From Cladosporium sp. IMV 00045 (taxonomy: Eukaryota > Ascomycota > Dothideomycetes > Cladosporiales > Cladosporiaceae): a DNA stretch of 64,000 bases. The notes under the pieces are model-generated. The model was not told where the DNA came from, searched no databases, and saw nothing but the letters and a program-made list of their open reading frames with translations. Positions 46,632 through 57,236 of the stretch are shown piece by piece (the stretch's first letter is position 1; the number at the start of each line of letters is the position of its first letter). Location of the stretch: positions 1-64,000 of the forward strand of contig MSJI02000817.1 in NCBI GenBank assembly GCA_001931905.2, read 5' to 3'. The translations under genes were made by a program, and so were the position numbers.

Positions 46632-49600
46632 ATGGACTTCGCTAGTAAAGGCACCAGCAAGAGCCCGCCTTCGTCGCTCAAGGCTTCTGGTTTCATCGTG
46701 CCCAACTCGGCCCCTCTGGAGACCATCATGGACGGAGATACACCAGAACGCCCCGAGATGCAGAGCTTCGGCGACTCATCTGGCACCGCCACCTCGGGCG
46801 AGGAGATGGACTATGCCTCTGGTCAAGAAGGCGACTTCTACCCGGACAATGTCGCCACGAGGCACTTCTCGCCGAATGCGCCCAGCGCCGTCGACAGCAT
46901 GTCACCTCTGACCAATGCTTCATCATATGGCTGGACTCCTGGAGCATCGACGGCCTCCTCCAGAATGAGTGGCCGACCACCTGTGAGTACACCATACATG
47001 CCGCCAGAGGTCGGCGCGCCCGCCATGCACAGCGCGCAACCAAGGCCCACCAGACCGACCGCATCAAGGCAGCCTTCAAATGCGTATGCGCCGGCGCGAA
47101 GGCCCACGCAATACGTCAACACCGCCGGCGCCCCAAGGCAACGGACAAACTCGAGAAACAGACCAAGAAACCCAAACGCGGAATACCGGGCGCAAGAGAA
47201 GGCATACGTGCAGAGGATACGGCAAGAAGATGCGCCGAACAATGACTTCTTTGACAATCCGCGCACTCCGAGTTTGGATTACAGCGATGAGACCAGCACT
47301 GATGACGAGTCGCCAACTACGAGCAATTACGTCGAGAACGATCCGTACGACCAGGAGACTCTACTATACTACGGGAATGAAGAACAAGAACCATCGCTTG
47401 AAGAGTTGAAAATACCCGCAAATCGAGAGAGGCTAGAATGGCATGCTATGCTTGCGAACGTACTCACAGGAGATGTGGTGAAGCAAGAGAAAAAGCGCTT
47501 GATTGGAGGACCGGATACTCAAGGCGACAACTCCATGAAGACGGAGATCTGGATCGGAGTTCGAGCGAGGACTTGCGGCCGCAGCGTGGCCACGCAACGA
47601 CGTTTGATTGAAGAGGGCCGCCAAAAGGTCAAGCAGCTTATCGAGGCGATCATTGCGTTCGAGATCAAGGGAGAGGCGGAAGTTGGAAAGTCGCCTGTGG
47701 AGCAGGTTCAGCAAGTTGTTAATCGCATCGAGAAGGTTGAAAGGCTTTATCCTACACGACAAGCTCTCGAAGCCGCCCATCCTCGAGCTGCATTTGATGC
47801 TTACAGGGACTCTTGTAATGCTGTGATCTCCTGGCACAACACCACGCAACTCATCAATACCGAACTTGGTATCTTGCAGCAGTGGGTTGGCAACGTGGAG
47901 CTTGACTTCACAAAGCCACGAACTGCCCCTGACGGCGAGCAGAATGGCCATCTCTTCGACGACAGCTCGTTCATCGATCGCATCCTCAAGGAAGATGGTC
48001 TCAAATCCCTGCAGGGCGACAACAGTTTGCTCAATGGTGTCAACACGGTGATCAACAAGGCCAAAGTCACTCTGATTGAAAACGCCGAAGCATTCTCCAA
48101 CCAGCATCTTCCTCCATACATTGAAGAGTTGTTGACTTTGATCAACTTCCCTTCAAGGCTTATTCAGGAGATTATCAAAATGCGGTTGTCGTACGCGAAG
48201 AAGATGAAGGATCCCGCTCAGCAAGGTGTCATGATGGCCGAGCAGACAATCTTACAGTTCAGAATTCTCCTCACCCTGGCAGTCAAGATCAAGGAGGCTT
48301 ACCTGATTGTCGCGCAGCCACAGCCGGGTTGGGACTTGCCTCCTTGCATCGACGAAGCATTCGATGGTGTCGTTATTGACGCTCTGTTGTTCTACTTCAA
48401 GATGCTCAATTGGAAGCTTATGGCCAACAAGAACACCTTCAAAGAAGCCGAAATTCTGGAGCAGGAATGGGATTTCTGCTACCAGCTTGGCCGCCATCTG
48501 GAAGGCGGTGATGTTGAAGTGGCAGAGCAATTCTCCTCACTTACCTCCAGATCACTCAATCGTCTCACCACTCATTTCGAAAGGGAGCTCGTCAGAAGAC
48601 CCGATGAATTCGGTGGCGCTGAAATGGACAAGCGATACAAGTCGATCCTGGATTCTGTTCGTGTGCGCCAAAGAAAGATCTACCGATTTTCTAGGATCCT
48701 CAGCCAGAGGTTTGAGAACGCTACCGAGTATAACATCAACATGGCGCAGGACCACTTTGATGATCTTATGGAGGCCCTAACTCTGACTGGTCACTTCTTG
48801 GTCGAGACACAGCCGCCAGCTTCGGAAAGCAAGACAGAAGACTACTCATACTGGATCATCGCCTCCCCAACACTTCAGAACAGGCCCAAGGATATTGAGA
48901 GTATGCTCGGCACATGCTACCACGCTGAAGATGCCCCGGAAGACCCAAGCAATCCCTACGTCCTCATCCTCGAGCCTGAATATCCTCTGCAATGGGAAGG
49001 GCCCAGGATCCGTAGCGAAGTGCGCCGGACCGATCTCGGAATGAAGACCGGTCGTCTACGCCTTGTCGCAGACGGCAGCTTACAGAGACTGGCGAATGCA
49101 AACGCTACCTTTGCAGCAGTCACGGGCATAGAGCTGAACGTTCTTGTTGAGCAACGTGCAAACTTGGTGCGTGTCGACACGGAACTTACTAGGATCCGGA
49201 AGACAGCGTACAAGCTCAGTAATACCATCATGGACAGCGTGAAGATTGTCCGCAAGCAGACCGCCGGGCTTGAGTGCCAGGAACTCATTCAGACTTGCTT
49301 TGCATTCGCCACGGAATTTGGACAGCGTTCCGCGATCTACATGGACCAGCAGCGCCGGGCCATGCATCAGCTGAAGTTGACCAAGCTGGCTTTGGACTGG
49401 GTGAGCTTCATCGGCGACGACTGTGTGGCAAGCGACCGCAAGACTTTCAGGTGGGCTGTGGTCGCTTTGGAATTCGCAATGATTATGACTAGAGGTCAGA
49501 ACATCTTGTCCATCAGCGATGAGGAGTATGCGGTTTTGAGAGCGAAGGTCGCAGGCTGCATGAGCTTGCTGATCAGCCACTTCGACATCATGGGAGCGAG

Positions 49601-50828
49601 AAGCACTGTTGCGGCTCAAGCAGAGAAGCAGAGGCTGGAGACTATGGTTGGCAAGATGAAGCTTGACTACCACAAACTCAAGGATGACGAGGAGAGTAGC
49701 AAGGTCGTGCGCGCCCAGAGACTTGATGAACTGGAGAAGATTGACCAGGCCCGCAAGGAGCGTGAGGCAGAGAGGCAACAGATGGGTCGCGTGCTCGAGG
49801 ACTCGAATGATGCTGACCGTGCCTTGACGCATCTTTCTGCATCTGCCGGCAATGTGCACCTTCGCTGGCAGCAAGGCATGTTCGTTGGTGGCGGTACTTT
49901 TGGATCCGTCTACGCTGCTATCAACCTGGACTCTGGCCAGCTGATGGCTGTCAAAGAGATCCGCCTGCAAGATCCGAAGTTGATTCCCACAATCGTCTCG
50001 CAAATCAGAGACGAGATGGGCGTCCTTCAAGTCCTCGACCACCCAAACATTGTCCAATACTACGGGATAGAACCCCACAGGGACAAGGTTTACATCTTCA
50101 TGGAATACTGTTCGGGTGGCTCTCTTGCGGGTTTGTTGGAGCATGGCCGCATCGAAGACGAGACCGTCATCCAAGTCTACGCTCTGCAGCTGCTCGAAGG
50201 TCTCGGATACTTGCACGAAGCCAAGGTCGTCCACCGCGATATCAAGCCCGAAAACGTCCTCCTTGACCACAACGGCGTCATCAAATACGTTGACTTTGGC
50301 GCCGCCAAAGTCATCGCCAACCAAGGCAAGACGGTCGTCATGGACGGCACCTCCGGCCGACCCAAACAGCAATCCATGACCGGCACGCCGATGTACATGT
50401 CGCCCGAAGTCATCAAAGGCGGCAAACACAGCCACGCCCGCCTGGGCGCCGTCGACATCTGGTCCCTCGGCTGCGTCGTCATGGAAATGGCCACGGGCGC
50501 CCGCCCCTGGGCCTCGCTCGACAACGAATGGGCCATCATGTACAACATCGCCCAGGGCAACACGCCCCAGATGCCGACCAAGGATCAGATCTCGGAGTTG
50601 GGCTTGGACTTCCTGCGCCGTTGCTTTGAGCGCGACCCGGCCAGGCGCGCCAGCGCTGCGGAACTCCTGCAGCACGAGTGGATACTGAACATTAGGAGCC
50701 AGATGAATTTGGAGCCTGACACGCCGCAGACGCCGGCGAGCGAGGGCGGTAGCGGCGGATACACGCCTCTCAGCGCTGGCAGCTCGCACGGGAGCAGCAG
50801 GTTGGGGAATGAAGTTACGAATGCGTGA
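46632..50828 (+). CDS. HOG-pathway MAP kinase kinase kinase (Ssk2/OS-4 type), 1398 aa
   Basis: A single intronless frame; the first in-frame ATG is 46632-46634 (MDFASKGTSKSPP). Residues 1 to about 250 are disordered. A long helical region follows, including ERLEWHAMLANVLTGDVVKQ, the usual N-terminal regulatory region of Ssk2/Ssk22 proteins. The kinase domain starts at about residue 1078: glycine loop VGGGTFGSVYAAINL, Lys in MAVKEIRLQDP, HRDIKPENVLLDHNG, YVDFGAAKVI, TPMYMSPEVIKGG and VDIWSLGCVVMEMATG. Received from the Ssk1 response regulator, the osmotic signal passes through this kinase to Pbs2 and Hog1. All catalytic residues are present and no frame defect is seen. Confidence 0.95.
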   Translation: MDFASKGTSKSPPSSLKASGFIVPNSAPLETIMDGDTPERPEMQSFGDSSGTATSGEEMDYASGQEGDFYPDNVATRHFSPNAPSAVDSMSPLTNASSYGWTPGASTASSRMSGRPPVSTPYMPPEVGAPAMHSAQPRPTRPTASRQPSNAYAPARRPTQYVNTAGAPRQRTNSRNRPRNPNAEYRAQEKAYVQRIRQEDAPNNDFFDNPRTPSLDYSDETSTDDESPTTSNYVENDPYDQETLLYYGNEEQEPSLEELKIPANRERLEWHAMLANVLTGDVVKQEKKRLIGGPDTQGDNSMKTEIWIGVRARTCGRSVATQRRLIEEGRQKVKQLIEAIIAFEIKGEAEVGKSPVEQVQQVVNRIEKVERLYPTRQALEAAHPRAAFDAYRDSCNAVISWHNTTQLINTELGILQQWVGNVELDFTKPRTAPDGEQNGHLFDDSSFIDRILKEDGLKSLQGDNSLLNGVNTVINKAKVTLIENAEAFSNQHLPPYIEELLTLINFPSRLIQEIIKMRLSYAKKMKDPAQQGVMMAEQTILQFRILLTLAVKIKEAYLIVAQPQPGWDLPPCIDEAFDGVVIDALLFYFKMLNWKLMANKNTFKEAEILEQEWDFCYQLGRHLEGGDVEVAEQFSSLTSRSLNRLTTHFERELVRRPDEFGGAEMDKRYKSILDSVRVRQRKIYRFSRILSQRFENATEYNINMAQDHFDDLMEALTLTGHFLVETQPPASESKTEDYSYWIIASPTLQNRPKDIESMLGTCYHAEDAPEDPSNPYVLILEPEYPLQWEGPRIRSEVRRTDLGMKTGRLRLVADGSLQRLANANATFAAVTGIELNVLVEQRANLVRVDTELTRIRKTAYKLSNTIMDSVKIVRKQTAGLECQELIQTCFAFATEFGQRSAIYMDQQRRAMHQLKLTKLALDWVSFIGDDCVASDRKTFRWAVVALEFAMIMTRGQNILSISDEEYAVLRAKVAGCMSLLISHFDIMGARSTVAAQAEKQRLETMVGKMKLDYHKLKDDEESSKVVRAQRLDELEKIDQARKEREAERQQMGRVLEDSNDADRALTHLSASAGNVHLRWQQGMFVGGGTFGSVYAAINLDSGQLMAVKEIRLQDPKLIPTIVSQIRDEMGVLQVLDHPNIVQYYGIEPHRDKVYIFMEYCSGGSLAGLLEHGRIEDETVIQVYALQLLEGLGYLHEAKVVHRDIKPENVLLDHNGVIKYVDFGAAKVIANQGKTVVMDGTSGRPKQQSMTGTPMYMSPEVIKGGKHSHARLGAVDIWSLGCVVMEMATGARPWASLDNEWAIMYNIAQGNTPQMPTKDQISELGLDFLRRCFERDPARRASAAELLQHEWILNIRSQMNLEPDTPQTPASEGGSGGYTPLSAGSSHGSSRLGNEVTNA

Positions 50829-52203
50829 TTTTAGGGTGGAGAATTCCCTTTGCTTTCCGCTACGATGGTTCGCATCGCTTTTATCTGTCTCTTCCTTGTC
50901 TTTCCTCTTTCTTTTTTCGAAGCAATCGACATGAGCGTGGGCGTTAGGGATCCCAGGGACATACACACATAATGAGGGGATTGGATAGTCACATGGTTGT
51001 TTCCGCGGGATAGTAGGGGTTGGGGAGGTTATCAATATACCTTATTTGTATGGACCATTCTGTTGTCATTCACATAAGGTTGCTGAGCTTGAATATGATT
51101 TGGTTTTGTCGTTGTGGAAGGGCTGGATAAGCTTACTTGAGCTTAAAATTGATGGAGATGTTAATTCCAACCCTAACCCTTGTAACCCACGGCTTCGAGT
51201 TCTTGGGGTCAGATATCTAATGTCCGACCAATGCCAGGTGTGCAAAGACATTACGAGGCTCTTGGTATGGATTCATATCAGTATACGGCCTCTTTGATAA
51301 CTATGGGGCATTCCAGGATGAGTTCACAGATATTTCTGCATTGCAGCTGTTCGTATCGATCAAAGATCGCGAACATGATTCCCGTGTCTTCAAATACTTC
51401 ACGTGGTTCTCTATGGTAAACCCGTTCAATCGAAATCCTTTACGAGACGGAGATACCTGCTCAGAAGACATATTACAAGTGTCAAAATTTACAGTGAGTC
51501 GTTCAAAACCCACGTCTTGACTGCCAACACACAATGAACGCATGGATAAAGCTAAAGAACCCCACGGAGCCAACCCCCACGGGACGATGGAACTAATGAT
51601 CGAAGCCAAAAACGGGTCAATTGTTTTTCCGAGTTTCCCGACTTCATTGCTCCTCGTTGCATCCGTCCTCCGACTCAAAGTTGCAATGGCGATACATAAC
51701 ACCGTAGTCTGCCAGCACTTTGCTCGTCGCAATCTCAACGGATTGAAGGAGCGGTCAAGGGAGCTCTTTCGAGCTCTTCCCATGTGTCTTGCCAGCGAAG
51801 CGAGCCGATGAGCTCTAGGCGGCAGGTGATAGATAAGTTGCTCCTTTCGCTGTTGTTGTCTGTTTCTTTCCTTTCTTCTTTCTCTCCCATCAGAACAACA
51901 GATTCCAGAACTCGAGCCCTTTCGCTTCACTCCAATCTACCAGAACTCAATCAGATTTGTTCCAAGGGTTCTTCAAGACCCTGTCGTCACAACGTTTTCC
52001 AACCTTCTTAACTCGTGAGCCCTTCTTTTGTTTGTTTGTCGCTGCTTCAAGGAGTGAAGTGTACATCGTCCACAACATTACTGAAACGTCAAAATCAGGC
52101 TTCACCACCCCTACGCCGGTCGTCGCTGCTCCTCAGCAGGCTCAGGGCCGGATTCACTCGATACCAAGTAACCCTTCAATAAACCTCGACTTCATTTATC
52201 ATC
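50829..52203. other. Intergenic region, promoter of the inositol-phosphate synthase gene
   Basis: Nearly 1.4 kb with no recognised gene. A minus-strand frame at 51301-51930 lacks any domain. The last 200 bp is CT-rich leader. Confidence 0.6.
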
Positions 52204-53814
52204 ATGGCTCCTCACGCCGAAGGCATCAACAGCTTTGAAAGCAGCGTTGGTACCAACATGCACGCCACCACCGATTCCAAGCCGGAGCTCTTCACCGTTC
52301 AATCTCCCAACGTCCAGTACACCGACTCGGACATCACCAGCAAGTACACTTACCGTACCACCGAGGTCAATGTCGTCGATGGCAAGTACACTGCTTCTCC
52401 CAAGGAGACCCTTTATGACTTCAAGACCGAGCGTAAGGTCGGCAAGGTCGGCCTCATGTTGGTAGGCCTCGGTGGCAACAACGGCACGACTGTCACCGCA
52501 GGTATCCTTGCCAACCGTCAGGGTCTGTCCTGGGACACCCGTGAGGGCCCTCGTGCTGCCAACTACTACGGCTCTGTTGTCATGTCCTCGACTTTCAAGC
52601 TGGGCACTGATGCAAAGACCGGAAACGATGTCAACGTGCCCCTTCACGACATGCTGCCCATGGTCCACCCCAACGACCTTGCCATTGGTGGTTGGGACAT
52701 CAGCGGCATGGATCTTGCTTCTGCTATGGACCGCGCCAAGGTCCTCGAGCCTACGCTCAAGTCTCTTGTCAAGAAGCAGATGGCTACCATCAAGCCTCTT
52801 CCCAGTATCTACTACCCAGACTTCATTGCTGCCAACCAAGAAGATCGCGCCGACAATGTTGTCCCTGGCACCAAGGCTAGCATGGAGCACGTCGAGCACC
52901 TTCGTAAGGATATCAGGGACTTCAAATCTGCCAATGAACTTGACAAGGTCATCGTCCTTTGGACCGCCAACACTGAGCGCTATGCCGATGTGATCCCCGG
53001 CGTGAACGACACCGCCTCCAACCTCATGCACTCCATCGAGACTGGCCACGAGGAAGTTTCTCCAAGCACTGTCTTCGCCGTTGCTTGTATCCTTGAGAAC
53101 GCTCCATTTATCAACGGCTCCCCTCAGAACACCTTCGTTCCCGGCTGCCTCGAGCTAGCCGAGCAGCACAAGGCCTTCGTCGGCGGTGACGACTTCAAGT
53201 CAGGCCAAACCAAGATGAAGTCCGCCCTCGTCGATTTCATGATCAGCGCCGGCATCAAGCTCACCTCCATTGCCTCCTACAACCACCTCGGCAACAACGA
53301 CGGCAAGAACCTTTCCTCACAGAAGCAGTTCCGCAGCAAGGAGATCTCCAAATCCAACGTCGTCGACGACATGGTCGCCGCCAACACCGCCCTCTACAAG
53401 GAAGGCGAGCACCCCGACCACACCGTCGTGATCAAATACATGCCAGCCGTCGGCGATAACAAACGCGCTCTGGACGAGTACTACGCCGAGATTTTCCTCG
53501 GCGGGCACCAGACCATCAGCATCTTCAACGTGTGCGAGGACTCGCTCCTCGCGGCACCGCTGATCATCGATCTGGTCGTTATCGCTGAGATGATGACGAG
53601 GATCTCGTGGCGTGAGCACGGTCAGGGCGAGTTCAAGGGTTTCCACTCTGTTCTCAGCGTGCTGAGCTATATGCTCAAGGCCCCTATGACCCCGCCTGGC
53701 ACGCCGGTTGTCAATGCTTTGGGTAAGCAGAGGAGTGCGCTTGTTAATGTGCTCAGGGCTTGTGTTGGGTTGGACCCGGAGAGTGACATGACGCTTGAGC
53801 ATAAGCTCTTCTGA
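52204..53814 (+). CDS. INO1: Inositol-3-phosphate synthase, 536 aa
   Basis: A single exon of the family's usual length (yeast Ino1 is 533 aa). Landmarks: MLVGLGGNNGTTVTAGILAN (NAD binding), IGGWDISGMDLASAMDRA, SIYYPDFIAANQEDRADNV, VLWTANTERY, SYNHLGNNDGKNLS, KSNVVDDMV and GHQTISIFNVCEDSLLAAP. It converts glucose-6-phosphate to myo-inositol-3-phosphate, the committed step of inositol synthesis, in the cytosol. Coding bias is strong (C-ending codons), which suggests high expression. Confidence 0.97.
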   Translation: MAPHAEGINSFESSVGTNMHATTDSKPELFTVQSPNVQYTDSDITSKYTYRTTEVNVVDGKYTASPKETLYDFKTERKVGKVGLMLVGLGGNNGTTVTAGILANRQGLSWDTREGPRAANYYGSVVMSSTFKLGTDAKTGNDVNVPLHDMLPMVHPNDLAIGGWDISGMDLASAMDRAKVLEPTLKSLVKKQMATIKPLPSIYYPDFIAANQEDRADNVVPGTKASMEHVEHLRKDIRDFKSANELDKVIVLWTANTERYADVIPGVNDTASNLMHSIETGHEEVSPSTVFAVACILENAPFINGSPQNTFVPGCLELAEQHKAFVGGDDFKSGQTKMKSALVDFMISAGIKLTSIASYNHLGNNDGKNLSSQKQFRSKEISKSNVVDDMVAANTALYKEGEHPDHTVVIKYMPAVGDNKRALDEYYAEIFLGGHQTISIFNVCEDSLLAAPLIIDLVVIAEMMTRISWREHGQGEFKGFHSVLSVLSYMLKAPMTPPGTPVVNALGKQRSALVNVLRACVGLDPESDMTLEHKLF

Positions 53815-53973
53815 GTGAGCTGGGACGGGCGCGTCGAGGGTTGAGTTTGACTGAAGTTTCTAGAAGGGTATTCCATTGCACGAGCAGTATGGTTTGGAGT
53901 TTATTGCTTGTTCCCTGAGTTTCCGCAGTACATAAGGTATAAGTGATTACGTGAATACAGCTCATCTGTAGCG

Positions 53974-56652
53974 TTATGAAAACCCAGCGGTAAATGTCGG
54001 TCTCCTTCTCCTCGCCACCGTAGTCGTCGTTCTTTCTACTTCAACAGAATTGAAATCTGTGCCTCCGCGAAGTCTCCGCCACAAGTTCTGCGCGCGACCT
54101 GCAAGTGTCTTGCTTTCCGGACGCGGAGGATCTATTTCGTGCAGAGGTTTACCCGATTTAGCAAGCTCTCTCCTCTGCTTCTCTGTGGGATCTTCTGTCT
54201 CGTACTGCGTGACGAGGCGCCTGCGAACTGCATCCCAATCAGACCGTGAAGAAGGCATTGCGCTCGTGTCTCTACTGTCGGCTTCCTGTATCGATTCGCT
54301 TCCGGCGGGCTCTTCATCTGGATGCACCTCAAGTTCCCTTTGAGTGTCTGAGATTGCACTGGTTCTTGAAGTGTTGTGGGGTCGTTGTGGTGAGGGATCC
54401 CAGCGAAAGGAGACACGTCTTCGATCTCCAGGGTAGTGCCCTTGTGTATCAGCCATTCTCATGTCTCTGGTATCTCCTTGTAGGGCGGCCTGTTTAGATA
54501 GCCCGGGATCACTCTCTAGGGGTGCAGCAAGACCGTATTGTGGCCCTGCATGAACGGCTGGTCTGCTAGCATATCGATACGTGGTTTCTAAACGATCGGT
54601 GGGTGACCGAGCTCTCGCCCTTCTGCGTCTTGAGGGGATATGGGCGGAATCGTTCGATTCAAAATCTTGGTCGAAATGGTCGTTGTCGAAATGGTCGTTG
54701 TCGTCGCTAATCTGTAAAGTTGACCGTGAACCCCCCCAAATGGCGCCAGTCTCTGAAGTTGTCGATCCATGGCGTTCGCGGAAGTCGTCTGATAGCCAAT
54801 ATTGTTGCCGAGCCGCTGATGCAGGAAGAGTCAGCAAAAGAGACTGGTTAGGACTGCTTGTGGTTGGGGATCGAGAGCCTGAATCATGGTCTGAGTCGTC
54901 GAAGTCGGGCAGATCCGGCCTGGCTGATGGCAACTCCTTCGCGGCGCCAGTCCTTGATACAGAGAACTGTGCCAACTCAGCTGTTTCCGCATTGGTGTTG
55001 GCTGCCCATTGTGTAAGATTCTCACTATCCTGATAAGCTCCGTCTCCTTCGCGAGCATGGAGACCCAAGGCAAAGTCTTTACGTCCGGACGGCTCTCCAG
55101 AACCAAGTTGATCATCGAAGAGCTCGTGAAGATCGTCGCTGTGAGTCGAGATAGTTCTATTTTCAGTTGTTTTGCCCGAAGAAAATCCATTAGAGTCGGT
55201 GTGTTTTGAATCCAGATCGTCACGTGCAGGTAGAGCTAAGACGGCCACGGAGCTAAGATGTTGCTTCATATGCATTGCAAGGCTTGTGATGGAACCCTGC
55301 TCTGTCAGACAAACAAAGCATACCAGAGGCAGAATCTCAGAGCTGTGACCCGATCCGGGCTCGCTGTGAGGTTGGCTGAGATGGTTCGTCCAGCTCTTGT
55401 ATCGTGTGAAAGTCTTGTGTGGTTGTTTGCAACTCTTGTAGAGGCAGTAATAAGGCTGTAAATCTTCAAGGAGATGGCGTGCCCATCTTTTCTCGTTGAA
55501 CGTCCGAGCCGGCAGGACGAGCTGACAATAAGGGCACTGCTTTTCCTTCTCTTCAGAGCCCAGCTTAGGTGGAGGCGGTACTTCAAACACTCCGCCAGAC
55601 CTCAGACCTCCCCCAGAAGATGAAGCCACGGACGAAGTATCCTCAGATCTGACCCGACTTTCGTAACGCTCTGCCACGAACTCTGAGGAAGCTGTCTCAC
55701 TTGGCATTTGATCATTGGGATCGACCGCTGGTGTTTCTCGGAAGTGGCTGCCAATCTCTGAAGGAGTATGGATTTGTGGCAAATCTAGTGGCATGGACGT
55801 CTTGATGTGCTCGACGGTGAGAAGCTTCGTGTTTGGTTGCCTGGATAATCGCCTCTGATGATCGCGAAAATATTGCAATTGCTGCCGTCTGATGCAGATC
55901 AGATCTACACAGCGTTCAAACATTGCCTCTCGGTACGATTCGCACTGATTCGAGAGATTCTGCCCTGCAACTTTCCATCTTGCCTCCAGAACTCGCTTCA
56001 CAAAGACCCAAAATGGTGCGTTAGTCGCAAACACGATGGGTTCAATGAAGATCCCATCTTTTCTTGTGAATCCTTCATCGAAATCCGAAAGATTCGGAGC
56101 GCGTGACCGAGGTTGTCGGTTGCTTGCCTTCCGTATGGAAAGGGACAGCTTATGTAGGTCGCTGATAGAAGCTTTGATGGAGTTCAAGGATGCAGAAAGT
56201 GTCTCAATACCGAAAGACAGAGCTTTGCACAACAAAGCAAGTTCTTGAAAGACGGGATTGTCGTCACCTGTCGCATCCAGCTCTTCTAGTTTGTCGTCCG
56301 CAACCTCTGGGCTGCCAGTTATGACTGTTGCATGGTTATTTATGGCTACGTGTCCACATGTTACTTTCCAGCACTTACCTGAGATGATGTCGCTGCATAG
56401 TATCTCCAGCTTTCCTACGACTGCTGCTTTCACATATGGCGCGGTCCGAAGTCGATAGTCAAGGGACGAATGTCGAGCCGCAAAACACCCGATATTCGAA
56501 GCCCACAAGTTCAAACGAACGAGCTGTCGATCTGCTTCCAGCCGGATTGTCTCATCTTCTGTGCCTTCAAAGCACCAGAACAGTCTTCGCGCTCGCTTCG
56601 CTCGAGCTGCGATCGTGTCCTGGTCTGCTTCCACTGTTGAGTCTGATTTCAT
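53974..56652 (-). CDS. C2H2-type zinc finger protein of the fungal accessory type, about 874 aa
   Basis: The start is ATG 56650-56652. A 54-nt intron at 56325-56378 (GTAAGT...CAACAG) keeps the frame and removes unlikely sequence after CSDIIS. The N-terminal region (FWCFEGTEDETIRLEADRQL, LWASNIGCFAARHSSLDYRL) and the helix FVKRVLEARWKVAGQNLSNQ are usual for a large fungal family with a central zinc-binding part. Here that part is CPYCQLVLPARTFNEKRW, ARHLLEDLQPYYCLYKSC, KSWTNHLSQPH and LVCFVCLTEQ. The C-terminal third is disordered, with a short tandem repeat NDHFDNDHFD. The role of the family is unknown; it is often found among NLR-like and incompatibility genes. It lies 584 bp from the gasdermin-like gene, in tandem. 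Confidence 0.82.
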   Translation of the reverse strand: MKSDSTVEADQDTIAARAKRARRLFWCFEGTEDETIRLEADRQLVRLNLWASNIGCFAARHSSLDYRLRTAPYVKAAVVGKLEILCSDIISGKCWKVTCGHVAINNHATVITGSPEVADDKLEELDATGDDNPVFQELALLCKALSFGIETLSASLNSIKASISDLHKLSLSIRKASNRQPRSRAPNLSDFDEGFTRKDGIFIEPIVFATNAPFWVFVKRVLEARWKVAGQNLSNQCESYREAMFERCVDLICIRRQQLQYFRDHQRRLSRQPNTKLLTVEHIKTSMPLDLPQIHTPSEIGSHFRETPAVDPNDQMPSETASSEFVAERYESRVRSEDTSSVASSSGGGLRSGGVFEVPPPPKLGSEEKEKQCPYCQLVLPARTFNEKRWARHLLEDLQPYYCLYKSCKQPHKTFTRYKSWTNHLSQPHSEPGSGHSSEILPLVCFVCLTEQGSITSLAMHMKQHLSSVAVLALPARDDLDSKHTDSNGFSSGKTTENRTISTHSDDLHELFDDQLGSGEPSGRKDFALGLHAREGDGAYQDSENLTQWAANTNAETAELAQFSVSRTGAAKELPSARPDLPDFDDSDHDSGSRSPTTSSPNQSLLLTLPASAARQQYWLSDDFRERHGSTTSETGAIWGGSRSTLQISDDNDHFDNDHFDQDFESNDSAHIPSRRRRARARSPTDRLETTYRYASRPAVHAGPQYGLAAPLESDPGLSKQAALQGDTRDMRMADTQGHYPGDRRRVSFRWDPSPQRPHNTSRTSAISDTQRELEVHPDEEPAGSESIQEADSRDTSAMPSSRSDWDAVRRRLVTQYETEDPTEKQRRELAKSGKPLHEIDPPRPESKTLAGRAQNLWRRLRGGTDFNSVEVERTTTTVARRRRPTFTAGFS

Positions 56653-57236
56653 CGACGACGACGTCGACCAAATGACAAGTCAGTGACAACTTAGAAGCCC
56701 AAAAACTATGTCAGATCGAGCGGGGCAAGGCTGGATATCCTATCCATGCACATGTCCGGGATCCCCGTGCCGTGAGGGTGAGATTTGGTGGCTTCAGGAT
56801 CATGCAGGCAGGAGCTCCCGATTCTTGTGCGCCTGCATATGCCGCATCTTCTCGGCCAGAGTGATCCCCGCCCAACATCTAGCGCTCGGCGGCATGCAGT
56901 GTCTTGATGATAGGCGTTCCCGTCGCGTATGCATGCACTTGATCAGCTGGCCTTAGGTTATCGGTGATGTCCTTGATTGTGTCAGGTCATGTATGCTCGG
57001 CGAACATCTCCCAAGTCCCGACGATAATCTAATGATTGCAAATTTGTTGAACCTTGGGAAGGGTATCTTTAATCATCATACGTGATATCGCAAAATGTTA
57101 TTGAGTAGCCAAAAGCGACAACCAATCGGAATGCAACTCCGGCCACTGACAAACCTCCAATTCAACTGCAGCTAGCGACGCGAGACAATTTCCACGCGCT
57201 ATGGCAATTCTCTCCCTGCCACCAACATTTCGAGAA
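56653..57236. other. Intergenic region between C2H2 and gasdermin-like genes
   Basis: Promoter of the C2H2 gene and 3' UTR of the gasdermin-like gene. No gene is recognised. Confidence 0.6.

Noticed and set aside
49080..51035. 651-codon open frame antisense to the MAPKKK gene
   Set aside because: It mirrors the codon bias of the kinase gene on the other strand and shows no domain.
51167..51187. Telomere-like CCCTAACCCT
   Set aside because: Only about one and a half repeat units; housekeeping genes continue on both sides, so it is not a chromosome end.
51301..51930. 209-codon minus-strand open frame upstream of INO1
   Set aside because: No domain or splice support; lies in the INO1 promoter region.
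52192..53049. 285-codon open frame antisense to INO1
   Set aside because: A shadow of the strongly biased INO1 codons.
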